From the NCBI GenBank assembly GCA_032690845.1, contig CM064420.1, forward strand, positions 64,716,707 to 64,780,706: 64,000 nucleotides of DNA, given 5' to 3'. How positions within the stretch are numbered: the first letter of the stretch is position 1; every line of letters starts with the position of its first letter. Source of the stretch: Eleusine coracana subsp. coracana. Taxonomy: Eukaryota > Streptophyta > Magnoliopsida > Poales > Poaceae. The notes beneath the pieces were generated by a model that was not told the DNA's origin, searched no databases, and saw only the letters and a program-made list of their open reading frames with translations. Shown here one piece after another: positions 44,805 to 56,456 of this stretch. A program made the position numbers and the translations under genes.

Positions 44805-47800
44805 GACGGCTCCCGGCGTGCCTTGGCAGGTAAGGTAAGCCCAGCCCGCCCGTCGGGTTGGACCGCGAAAACGACTTCTCCGCGTCGGTGGTCTATCGTG
44901 GCTGGCTTCCAGAATTCGCGAGGAGAATCCGGTCTCTTCCAGCACAAGACGGGCCTTGGCGACTGGGAAAAGACCCAGCCCACATATTCTGATCCATGGT
45001 ACTGGTAGCCTGATGACTGAAGCCCACTACGGGTGGCCATACTGGCCCAGTTCTTCTCTCACGATCCAGTGACTGTGAGGCACTGGCCCAGTTTCGATCC
45101 GGTCCCAACTCCCAAGCCGAGAAGACAGCAGGGACCATCCATCACATCTTTGACGGCTGAAACTGTTGTCCGGAAGGGGGGGAAAAAAAGGAACGCTACT
45201 TGCTAATCTATTTCGCTTGTTAACTTCGATTGAATAATATCGGACACTCGGACTAGCTTGCTAAATGCGTCTTGAAGCATGTCCGTACGTGTCGCCTAGC
45301 GGGACGTCGCTGCGATGAACAAAGGTTGAGAGGAGAGAGCTAAATACGTGTAATCCACGCAATTGCGTTATCACAAGCTGTCCGGGTGCTCCGCTAGCTC
45401 GCACTGTCGCACGTGGCACAGCTGTAGGGGAGTGGAAACCAGCCCACAAAACCCTGGAGCTGTTGAGCCAACGAACCCCATTCTCCCTGTCTCGCGTAGA
45501 CCTGCTCTATCTAAAGCAGGGACCATGCCGGTCGGGATTAAGCAAACGACAAACTATAAACCAATCTAGTATAAGATGCAGTCGAAGCTTCTAATGCTAG
45601 CCATTTCAAAATAACGTTAGGAGACTAGGAGAGTGGTGGGTGTGTTATGGCCGCGCTTGTCTTGCCGGTAATGACTAAGCGAGCTTCGCCACATGACATC
45701 TTTCGGAGGCCTTTAGCAGGAAAATTAAGCTGCTATGGCAGGGATACAAACCACTGCGCGGCACGCATATGGATCGGATCCGTATCCTCTGCTGTTCTTT
45801 AGTCCATGCAGAGAGGACATTAACTATCCTGAATTGTTCATTTTCAGATCAAGGACTGCTGCCAGCTTTCTCTCTCTCCATTGAATTGGTCCCAATTCTA
45901 ATACCCGAAAAAAAAAACCTGAGCGCCTCGCCTCTATCCAGCCGCCTCGCCTCTTGCTCTCTCTCTCTCCTTCCTCGCCGGAGGAGCTCGTCACGTAGGA
46001 TGTGCACAATTGTTCATGCAGGAGCTGCCGCAGCCACAGGGGCTCGTCGCGCGGAGTTCGTCGCTGCTGTCGCGTCCGTCGGGGCCACCGCCGCCACTGC
46101 CACGACGGGCGCTGAACCGAATCGTTCGACGGGATCAACTGGATGCTAATAAGCCTTGTCATTCGTCATTGCCTAGTCGATTGCGAGGTCGTTCATGGAG
46201 CTCGTTCATGGCTAAAGAAGGCCAGGTAAGCCTTGTCATTCGTCATTGCCTAGTCGATTGCTCACTTGCGAGGACGTCGTGATTAGCGGCCGTAAGAAAA
46301 AAAATAAAGAGTGAATGCTAATGACGGATATATATGGCCTCAGTGGCGCCATCGTGCTCGTGGTCATCAAACTTGAGAAAATGCAACAGTGACGACGACC
46401 AGCAGAAGAACTTAGCAATGGCGTGCTAGTCCTCGTGTTGTTGAAGAAGAACGGGAATGTGCTATGGCTCATTAATGCTTTTTTAGTTGGATAAGACGGA
46501 CCAACCTGAACCGCTCACTATTGAATCCACGGTCATGATGAGAGCTAATGTAGAGAAGAGCATCCTCTGCATGGAGTACTGTAATGTAGAGGATATGGAC
46601 GCCATATGGATCATGGTGGGGTTGTTGTCTCCACAGTCCACATGCTATAGTGCGACCTGTCGTGTTGTTTTGTGTGCCCAATCCCGGCCCATGTCATCCC
46701 CTTATCTTTCGCTACAGACTGCAATGTGAGCAGAGGAGGTGAAAGGCGCAACGTGTGTTTACATTCACGGGCGAATAGAATAGCGTTGGATTCTCGCATA
46801 AAAAAGGACATGTGACTTGTGACAGTCTTAAAGATACAGTTTCTTTGCTACACCGAAGAAGCAGGGAAAAACGGATCGTAGGGTATTATGCACTCGTCAT
46901 TGTCCCCTAATGACCGAGCGATCTTCACCGGACGACATTCAATTTCATTGCCCGAACCAGAGGATGGAACTGTACCGCAGCACGTCTGGGGCATATGCAT
47001 GGGCACGGTAGGGTTGTGTTCCGCATGATATGGTGCGATCTGATCGTTGTTTTGTGTGCCCAACACCGATCCGTGTTATCCAATTATCCTTCTCTGCGAA
47101 ACTGTACATGGACGAGAGCATATGGGAGGCTGCTGAACAGTTGTCGTTACAGTGATGGGCTAACGGCGTTGGACTGACAAGAAGTGTTAGGTTTGAATCT
47201 TGACATTACACTGTAGATATAGGTTACAGGTAGCTCGACACAAATCACTGTTCGTGGAGGCGATAGCCCTCGAAAGTGACGAAAAGGGATGGATGGGCTA
47301 CGACTACGAGACATCGCCACGCCTAGCCATCGACCCGAGGCGAGGTCCATGACTCCATGCCAGCAAAATCCGGGGTTCATGTGGGATCAAAACGTTTCAC
47401 GCAGTGTTCGATCTGATCAAAAGTCTTTACCGTATCGGGCAAGACCTATGTTTGGAGGAAACGAAACAACTGTCAGCCTTTTGTGGGCTAACTATGCGCC
47501 CGTGAAACCAAATCGCACGCGCGTGGCTTCTCTCCCAAAACGAGACGACCATATGCAGCTGGCAACTGCTAACACGGCGAGTCCGGTGCTTGTTTATCTA
47601 CGTGACCAGATACGGCGGGGCAGCGGCCGCGTGCCTGTTTGATTGAAGTCCCGTGGGAGTTTGGCGCGGCCCGGCGGCATGAGCATGTGTGTGGTGTCTT
47701 TGGGGAGACGGCGCACATGAAAAAGGGGCCCTGACCCGTCGTGTTGGGTCACATTGCTCATCAGTCGCGTCATGTGCCGCTTTACAGGGCCATTCTTTAT

Positions 47801-48903
47801 GTACGAGTAGAACGGCAACCGTCTTTCGGTCGTGGCGGCGCGATACTCTCTAATCATGTGTGTCGAAGACGCCTATATACAATACAGCTACCATTTCCGT
47901 TGAAGCATCGACGCGTGTACGACCTTTTGTTGGTTGGCAGCTGTGCGCCCAAATACAGTAGTATTTCTGCAGCGCTTTGGTTGTCATTGTTACCTTCAGG
48001 AGGATGATTATCTCCATCAGTACCTAAGTGTAGTGTACACGTACGTGTGATTTACGGGTATCGTTTATTGCGTCCATCCAGAAATGGGGAACAGCTCTCC
48101 GTGTGGTTCGCCTCGGATGCTACGGATGACTCGGCGCGGAACGCAAGAGGACAAACGGTCAAAAAGCGGAGGAGAACGACGGCGCGCTCGCTCGGTGTAC
48201 AGCTGGTGCCTTGCTGGACGCGTACGCTGGCATACTGGAGGTGGCAGGTGAAAGCACAGGCTCACACGCCTATCCCATGGCCTGAAATAGCAGCCGTGCT
48301 ATTTGGAGCAGCGCGGAGTAAATACGCGGTCAAATCCGGGCACTGCAGCTGCCTCGTCGTCCTCTCGCCCCAACTGCTCCGAGTAAACGACGCTCAGGCA
48401 TGGCAGACACGCAACCTCACCGTTCAGAAAGTCTCCTAATCGTACCTCCAAATCCGTTAATTTGCAACGAAAATGGGCGGGGAATTGGCGTTACCGCCCT
48501 TTGATGACTCGGAACAGGACAAGGCAACGTGAAGCTTGCCTAGCCCCCGTTCTGGACCATGCGTCCATGCCTTGCCACCCCCCGTCACCAGCAAAGCTGA
48601 GCTGTTGCTTACTCCCGCTCATCACCCACCACGTTCCCGCTCCTTTTTCCCCCCTCCTGTCAAACTGATGCACAGGACACCGCCTCTGTTCCGTTCTCGC
48701 TGTTTTCTTTCGTTCGTTTGCTTAAGCAGTTAAGCTGTTCCATTGGTGGTGTGGCTCTGCCTCTGCGCGCGGAGGACCCTACGCGGCACTAACCAAAATC
48801 CACCTCAGCATGTGCGGCGCGTCGTAGCGAAGAGCGGTCCCATGCGCCACGCATCGCCGCCGCATATCTATCCTGCTGTTCCGACCAATATAGCGAGACC
48901 GCG
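44805..48903. other. Intergenic between polyubiquitin and XTH genes
   Basis: Contains the polyubiquitin promoter (44805-45200) and then gene-free sequence. Words near 45655-45710 recur, diverged, near 46890-46950, and 46640-46700 resembles 47020-47080 (tgttgttttgtgtgcccaa), suggesting an old duplicated repeat. ORFs such as 45769-46149 and 48047-48439 have no recognised domain. Confidence 0.4.
46150..46261. repeat. 35-bp direct repeat
   Basis: taagccttgtcattcgtcat followed by tgcctagtcgattgc occurs at 46150-46184 and 46227-46261 with no mismatch, 42 bp apart. Confidence 0.9.
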
Positions 48904-48910
48904 TATATAA
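48904..48910 (+). promoter_or_regulatory. Probable TATA box of XTH gene
   Basis: TATATAA lies about 190 bp before the XTH ATG, in a promoter-like setting. Confidence 0.6.
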
Positions 48911-49098
48911 CAAGCCAAGAGCCCGGGTTTATTAGGGAGGCCAAACCAAGAAGAAACGCGTGTGGGTTTGCCACTTAACCGGAAGAGCAAGCTAGCGGCA
49001 GAGTGGAAGAGAAGCTTTGTGGGGTGGTGAGGTCAGAGGCAGACAACCGCCGCGCGTCGGAGCAGAAAGAAAGCTTTGTTGCACGGCCAGAGCCAGCC

Positions 49099-50957
49099 AT
49101 GGCGGCGAAGGCCCGGTTCTTGATGCTGGCCGTGTCCACGCTGGTGTGCTTATCGGCGGTGGCCGCCTCCGCCTTCGACGTGCCGAGCGTCGCCTTCGAC
49201 GAGGGGTTCACGCCGCTGTTCGGCGACGACAACCTCGTCCGCTCTCGGGACGACAGGAGCGTCCGTCTCCTGCTCGACCGCCGCTCCGGTAATCCATTTC
49301 CTTCATTTCCGCCCCTTTCTTCACGCACGCCATATGAACTCTGTGTTCTTGCCATTTATTTCAATGGCGGGTCTATGAAAATGGCTGTGTTTTAACTCAG
49401 GTTCTGGATTCATCTCCTCCGACTACTACCTCCACGGCTTCTTCAGCGCGTCCATCAAGCTGCCCAGGGATTACACGGCCGGCGTCGTCGTCGCCTTCTA
49501 TGTAAGTGTTCCATTACCGACGCTATATACTGCATTATTTTGATTTGACCACGGAACATTCCCACCCCGAGCACGATTTTTTAGTAGTACTAGTAGTTGA
49601 TGATAGCCCGCTGCTGTTCTTTCGAGCCGTTGGTCACATAGGCGTGTCAACTGTCAACGCGGATTGGATTCCCGTTATCAAAAAAAAAAAAACGCGGATT
49701 GGATTGAACAATTGCTGCTCGGCCTAAACCTGCATTTTGCAAGTGGGGGTGCGCCCATGTCCTGTGCCTCAGAGGACGAGGCAAGAGCAGCAAGCTACAG
49801 TGCCGAGTCACATGGGCTGTTTAGACTTTGGTGCCCAGAAAGGCTGCGCCGCCTGCCACGCCGAATAAATGTCCCTGTCCCAGTCAATCACGCCCTGAAT
49901 CGATCATTAGCACGAAACATATTACTGTAGTTAACGCTAAATCATTACTGTACCGGCAGTAGTACAACATGCTTGGTGCGGTAGAAGGAACATTGAACTA
50001 GTGCAAGCTTGCAAATTTCAGAGATTCAACGCATATGATGGCTTTGGCGTACACCTTGCTTCAAATCTGTTTTGGGAATGGATTATGAGCGGAAAAAATT
50101 CTGAAATTTTTTGATCATGTCATGCAGCTGTCAAATGGGGATATGTACGAGAAGACGCACGACGAGCTGGACTTCGAGTTCCTGGGCAGCCGGTGGGGCG
50201 CGCAGTGGCGCGTGCAGACCAACGTCTACGGCAACGGCAGCACGGACCACGGCCGCGAGGAGCGCTACCTCCTCCCCTTCGACCCCACGCTCGAGGCCCA
50301 CCGCTACTCCGTGCTCTGGGCGCCCACCCACGTCATGTAAGCTCATCACCGCCATCATTTCGCTGGTTCTCTGCCCTTTCCTTTCCATGTCGATCCCGCA
50401 AACTGACCCATGCGTGTTCCAGCTTCTACATCGACGACACGCCGATCCGGGAAGTGATCCGTCACCCGGACATGGGCGGCGACTTCCCGTCGAAACCGAT
50501 GGCCGTGTACGCCACCATCTGGGACGGCTCCACCTGGGCCACGGACAACGGCAAGTACAAGGTCAACTACAAGTACGCGCCCTTCACGTCCCAGTTCTCC
50601 GACCTCGCCCTCCGCGGCTGCCGCGTCGACCCGGCCCTCCGCGTCTCGCGTCGTCATGACGGCGCCGATGACTGCGGCCTCCTCGGGCTCGTGACCGCCG
50701 ACTACGCCGTCATGACGCCGCAGAAGCGCGCGGCCATGCGCGCGTTCCGGGCGCGGCACATGACCTACACGGTGTGCTACGACGCGATGCGCTATGCGGC
50801 GGGGCCGTTCCCGGAGTGCGACAACTCCGACGAGGAGAAGGCGTCATTCTCGGCGTGGGGCGAGTCCAAGACCGTCGTCATGAGGCAGCGCGCACGCGGG
50901 CGTCGCCGGGGACGCCGCGCCGGAGCCAAGGCGCGCGCTGAGGTGGCGAGTAGCTGA
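49099..50957 (+). CDS. Xyloglucan endotransglucosylase/hydrolase (GH16, XTH group III-like)
   Basis: Four exons, 49099-49288, 49401-49501, 50128-50336 and 50423-50957 (TGA 50955-50957), encode 344 residues. Residues 1-25 are a signal peptide (LMLAVSTLVCLSAVAASA), so the enzyme is exported to the cell wall. The GH16 active site HDELDFEFLG is intact; the first Glu is the nucleophile and the second the acid/base. An N-glycosylation sequon follows (NGS in VYGNGST). The C-terminal XET region has paired Cys (CYDAMRY, FPEC). XTH enzymes cut and rejoin or hydrolyse xyloglucan during wall loosening. The long, very basic tail (RARGRRRGRRAGAKAR) and the AFDVPSVAFDEGF N-terminus fit group III-B (AtXTH27/28-like). 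An upstream in-frame GTG at 49003 is not a start. Confidence 0.95.
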
Positions 50958-51936
50958 AAGCTTTTGGTCCAGGGAGATTCAATTCAACATCGGTTGCAGA
51001 AAGCTTTTGGGACAAGACAAGGGTTATACTACTAGGTGATGATGATTAATCGCTCCGGTATTATAGTAATTTTGATTTCGTGCTCCATGCAAATACAGGT
51101 TGTAAAGGTACTACTAAGCTAGGTGTAGGGACTACTAGTAGGGGGATTGTTAGTGCCTTTAAGTATGATGATTCTTTGATTCATTCTTTTGGGTGACAGC
51201 TAATAATATAGTCTGATCGTCGGATTATTGACATTATTAACTAGTATAGGATTTCGTCCTTCCACATTTTTGGGTTTGTACGATTGATTAATCACGCGGT
51301 TTGGTGTTTTGCGTTGGGACGATGCATCGAGCAGAAGGGCATAAAGATGACAGCTCGACGTCGTTGGTGTTTTGCGTCCCGGTCAGTCGTTACGTTCCGT
51401 TCGAATCATTCACGCAGACACGTACGGATTGTCCCTCGCTTTTCTATCGATCGATCGATCAAGCTGGTGTCGTTGTGTAGTAGTACGAACCATGAAGAGA
51501 GCAGATGGATCAGACACATGGTTTGGTGCTAGTGTTGTACTAGCACCGCGTATATAACTCTAGCAGCAAAAGTTAGCAAGCACCCCCCACCGGTACCAGT
51601 ACAATGGCCGTTTAACCTGCTCTCGTGTCTCCTTGTGTTCGTCTTCGCATTTCTCCATTCCTTTTTGGGCTGGCCGCCACTCAGATGTCCGGTCGGATGA
51701 ATCTTTCTTCATCGGGTGGGATCAGATCCGTGAAAAGGGAGTAAACACTCATAAACTCCTCCATGCTGAATTGCATGCCGGTTCTGTTCGTCCCAATTAA
51801 CTCTGTTATGCCCGTGAATTAAATCTTTTTGTGCTACTTGCGACGTGATCCTTCTAATACGGGGTAATACGACGAATTCACGGAATGGACATGTTCACAA
51901 GCTTATCTTTCTAAGCCTCAGACCTGTAGATGTATC
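50958..51936. other. XTH 3' UTR and intergenic
   Basis: About 50958-51250 is likely 3' UTR. The rest has no gene. Confidence 0.4.
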
Positions 51937-51962
51937 AATAATAATAATAATAATAATAATAA
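51937..51962. repeat. (AAT)n microsatellite
   Basis: Eight or so uninterrupted AAT units abut the left side of the inverted-end element that follows. Confidence 0.95.
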
Positions 51963-51969
51963 GAGAAAT

Positions 51970-52998
51970 GCTCCAGTGGAGCTTTTTCTAAAAGTAGCAC
52001 AAATCTCAAAGCAGTGAACCTAATTAATAATTATTTTTAATCTTCTAATCTAGGGGCCTGCCAGCCCAACCCTGATCCAAAATCTAGCGGCAAATTAGGA
52101 TCGAACTAAGTGTACATTGTCATCTTATTTCGTTCATTCTTGTCTCTATCGAGGTAGGTCCGTCGATCGTCCGTTGGCTTCCTGGTCGGCGGCGATTAAG
52201 TATAAAGAATGTTGATAGGATTTATGGGGACGAAGAACGTCAGTCTCGCTTTCCTGCTCATGGTTGTCGTGGGCTCCCACCCCATCACCTGGTGTTGATG
52301 CGCGAAGAGCATCAGTTGCAATATGCTCCAACAATGGCAATGTCGTGCTATTAATTTCCCTAAATAATATCACCATGTTGTTTTGGCTCCCACTGCACCG
52401 CGGCAACATCAACAAAGACAAAACTTTCAGTTCCCAATTGAAATTGCAACGGACACATCCATTCAACATCGTCCTCTCCACAACAGCGGTGCAATCGATT
52501 AACCATGGAAGTGTTTCGTGTGATAGATGTTAGAGTAAAGAAACCCCTAAGATGTTGACATTTGTTTATCACGATTGTCAGAACTTCCATTGGAGTTTTG
52601 GTGCATATAGATTTGAATGTTGCAACTCATTAGTCGATTATGTTATTGAGCACTAGGCCTCCATCAACGAGCAGTCATTGCCGCTCCTCCGGTTGTAACG
52701 CAGCCTTCAATCTCTCTGGGATATAGCACACCGATGGCCGATAGGACAGCACGAACAAAAAAAAACATGCCTCCGCGGCGAACAATGGCGATGGCTTGGA
52801 GACGGGAACTTTAACCGAACGGGAGCAGGGATGAGGACGACTCGGTTTGATCCGGTTTTTCCGGCTCAGGTGGGCTGAGCCGGGTCTTGACTGGGTTGGG
52901 CCAAACGAGGCTCGAAGTTTAGGAAATTAATTAGCACTTAGTTAACTTGGATGCTTTGAGATCCGTGCTATTTTTAGAAAAAGCTCCACCTGTAGCGC
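51970..52998. mobile_element. About 1-kb element with about 30-bp terminal inverted repeats
   Basis: The left end (51970-52000) is gctccagtggagctttttct and then aaaagtagcac. The right end (52965-52998) is its inverted copy, gtgctatttttagaaaaagc and then tccacctgtagcgc, with few mismatches. No transposase ORF and no clear target duplication; superfamily not assigned. Confidence 0.75.
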
Positions 52999-53048
52999 CG
53001 GAATGCAAAGGGTAGATTTACCCTGCTGTCTCAACAAGACCCAGTCCA

Positions 53049-53122
53049 GAACCTTTATGGGCTAGTAGAGCCCAGATAGGTACGAGAACCTTTATGGGCT
53101 AATAGAGCCCAGATAGATAAGA
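53049..53122. repeat. 37-bp tandem duplication
   Basis: gaacctttatgggctagtag continuing agcccagatagg (53049-53085) is repeated at 53086-53122 with a few changes. Confidence 0.88.
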
Positions 53123-55940
53123 GAGCCAGCCCAATAATACTCCCAAGCTAAAAACCCGGGCCGCACCAAAACACAGTGCAGAGTGCAGAGATCAGGAAAT
53201 GGGCAGTTGGACGGGGCTGGTGGACGGATGAAGCTTTGAGCCGCACCGGCCACCCACTTTTCCAGCGCTCGCTTTAGCAACGAATCGTCCTGCTGATAAT
53301 CCTGTCGCCATATCCTCCCTACATCCTACATCAGCGTGCCTTTTCCTACTGCACACTCACTGACGTCTCGTCACTTTGCATGACGCTAGCGGCCGAGCTC
53401 GTCAGCCCGTGTCGCAGCGTAGTATCTAGTTTGAGTAGTACCTCGTCGATGGTGGCGACGGCGACAGGGCAGTAGCGGCCGAGGCAACTTTTTTGGCACA
53501 GACTGAGGGGGCATGAGAGTATACGTCCTCTGCAGTTGTATATTAGCATTAACAGAGGCTAACATGTCGGACCGACGACTCGTTGACTCACATGTCAGTC
53601 TATGTTAATATTAATGCACAACTATAGAGAATTCGGTATACTGAACGTGAAAAAATAGATAGTACTGGAGTTAGCAACATCTGTCAGAATGTCAGGTCGC
53701 GCGTTCGTATGCAAAAAATAATTATTTTTTGCATTATGATAAAAAGATCGACGGGAATGATTGCATTGTCATGGTGTTTTTCTACGATATCAGGAAGCTT
53801 ATAAATTTGGCATTGCGTTACAATATAATGCTGAGCACGCCCGAGATAGACGACGTACGTACTCGAACGGATGGATGCACGTCACCTTCATGGCCGGCCA
53901 TGGAATAAAATTCTCTCGCGTCGATCGGTCCTCACCGGCTTCGCACTGCTGAACACGAGCCCATCGCCTTTGGTGCCGTGTGAAAGCGATGAGATTCCCC
54001 AGCCCCGATTCCCTGTCGCCGCACATCTATCATCGGCCAAGGTGATCGATCACCCAACACGACGACGTGGACACCTCCGCAGGCTGCTGTGCCCGGCGCC
54101 GGTCAAAGCCGGCGGACCTAACGAACTAACCGCGCTGTGCGGCGATGATTGGCTTGATTATCTCCCCTTCTCCAGCCAACTCCGGGAGGACGAGGACCCC
54201 ACGGCTGGTCGTTCGCTTCGCCGCCGCGCAATCGCCAGCCCAGCTGCGGCGCCAGATTCGCTGCACGTTTGGCGGCCCCGCGCGCGAGCAAGAACGGGCC
54301 GGGGCAGGTCGCGTCGCTGTCGGGCGGAGAACGACGGCGCAATCGGCAAAACCAGGCAATATCTCAACTAACGAGGGGCGCAGGCGCCTCCTCTGTCCTG
54401 GAGCGAAACAGGAACAGTGTCTGTGGGTGCCGCTGGTGGTTTCTTCCTTGGAACTTTGGCACAGGAAATGGAGAGAGATGTCCTTGGCAACGACCAAACC
54501 CGGGGATCAATCACTGGGATCAGCTAATCAGAGCGTTTTTCTTTCGGGTACGATACAACTACTGCTCTGATGAAGAACGAGTTGTTGCTGTCTGTTTGTT
54601 CTGGGCTTCTGGTCACAGCCTCACAGGCTCCAGGTTGAGAGAAATGTGCAGAGGGACTGTTCTGTCAGCTTAAAAGCACTGTTGCTTCGTATCTATAAGC
54701 TGGAATCTCAGCACGTTTATGCGCACGACTCATGCTGCACGTATGGAAATAATCAGTGAAAGGTTTTCTCGTGCGTCAAGTAAACATAGCGGCCATAAAA
54801 AGGTCGATTTAAACCATGTATGTACGGGCAAGCAAGTTCTGTCAGATTAAACTCATAAGTCAATGTAGCCAGTAACATCGAAAAGCCGCCTTTTGGATTT
54901 TATTTTCGGGTATAGAGGTTGGCCAACTCGACTGCGTGCAAACTAAAAGATAAAGCGAAAGGAAAAACAACATATCAGCCGGGAAAGGGACGTCACTAGC
55001 TCTCTACTTCAATTATTTGCGTCCATTTCATCTCTCCCTCTTGCTCCAATTATGGAATCTTTCCTTATTTTACAGGGGCAATCAAACTCTGCTCTAAGCA
55101 ACAGAAAGCCCAACTCCTCAACTGTTTAAGCACTATAGTACCTTTATCTATTCTATATTTAAGCATCTATTCTTTAGAGCTTGATAACACAATAGCAGAA
55201 ACAATACACATTTTAAGTGGTAGTATTCTTCTGTTTTTGTATCCTGACTCTGGACTGATCTCAACTAATGCGTTGAGGCGCTTCACAGATTTTTGTAAAC
55301 TTGGTGCGGTTACCAACTTGCACATGTTTCGCAGCTGACACATACACAATAGAAAAAAAAAATGATCGATCAAACGAGTTGTTCTCAATGTGTGTAAAAA
55401 GGATCATCAAGAAAAAAAAAAGAAATCCAAAAAAAGAAGAAAAAGGAAATAAAGATAGGACCGAAAGGTTTTGGAATAACAACATGTGGGGAAGAAGAAG
55501 AAGAACGTGGTGACAACGAGGAAATAAAATGATTCGTTTCGTCTCAGCTCCAAAGTCTTTTTGCTTAAAACAAATAATTAGGTATCAGTACTTCATTCTT
55601 GATCTCCTCTATCCAAGATGCATCAGACTTCCAGAGTTCCAGTAGTTTTGATCTCTAATAAGCAACCGGCAGGGTCATCTGCACATTTCCGCTACTAGTG
55701 TCAACAACCTAACCTAATATATTTTTCCAGCCCACAACCAGATGTACTCAACTAATACCTCCTCAAAGGTACAACTTATTAGGTTAGATTGTTAGACAAT
55801 GTTTTTTTCTTCTTTTTAGGCTCGTCAAGCTTTGTATTTGGACCTTTTTTTTTGTTTCATTTTTATACAATAGCACGTAATTCTTCTACACGTCCGGGAA
55901 AAAGGTGGTGTCTTAATTTACGGTTATATTACATCTCTTT
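53123..55940. other. Intergenic, no gene seen
   Basis: 54000-54450 is GC-rich with overlapping ORFs on both strands, none with a recognised domain. 55350-55500 is A/G-rich low complexity. Confidence 0.4.
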
Positions 55941-56303
55941 TAAGAGCAGTTACAATGCTATACGTAGGCAGTTTCATAGACCGTCTTATACATTGCTACA
56001 TAGAATTTTTTATGACATGGAAGAGAGAAAGGATGGTGAGAGAAAGAGGTGGTTGTTTCGCGTAGCAACCACCTCATGCACTAAAATTTAGGAGTATGAC
56101 ATAGCTCTCACATCATTGTATGAGTTCTAGTAGTCTTTTAATACATAAAAATTCCTTTTTATATCCACAAATTAAGAAGTCCTATAATTAATAGAAGACA
56201 ATTATTAAGATCATCCATTGTATAAGTCATTTCATAACGCGTCTTAAGATTACGTAGCATGTATAAGACGGCCTATGAGACAATAGCATTGTACTTACCT
56301 TAA
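55941..56303. mobile_element. Tourist/PIF-like MITE with TAA target duplication
   Basis: The element is about 55944-56300. Left end gagcagttacaatgcta and right end tagcattgtacttacct are inverted copies. TAA flanks each side (55941-55943, 56301-56303). It contains a second inverted pair (gaccgtcttatacattgcta / tagcatgtataagacggcct). Confidence 0.8.
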
Positions 56304-56423
56304 TAACGTTGAATGTCACTAGTGGGCTAGTGGCTACACGGTATCTTTCATTTGCACAATATCTTCATATATATGTGCACAATCATGCTTAATTTCATCT
56401 AGATTCAGCTCTATATTATAGTA

Positions 56424-56456
56424 CTAGCAATATGCTCGTGCGTTATCACGGGTTTA
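56424..56456 (-). mobile_element. Helitron 3' terminus
   Basis: On the minus strand: CCCGTG-ATAACG-CACGAG hairpin, then CATATTGCTAG ending in CTAG with T following (A|T insertion). The body should extend to higher coordinates; its 5' TC end was not located. Confidence 0.7.

Noticed and set aside
45769..46149. 126-codon plus-strand ORF
   Set aside because: Low-complexity Ala/Thr-rich end, equally open opposite frame and no family resemblance.
54118..54570. Cluster of ORFs on both strands
   Set aside because: Local GC richness opens all frames; no domain recognisable.
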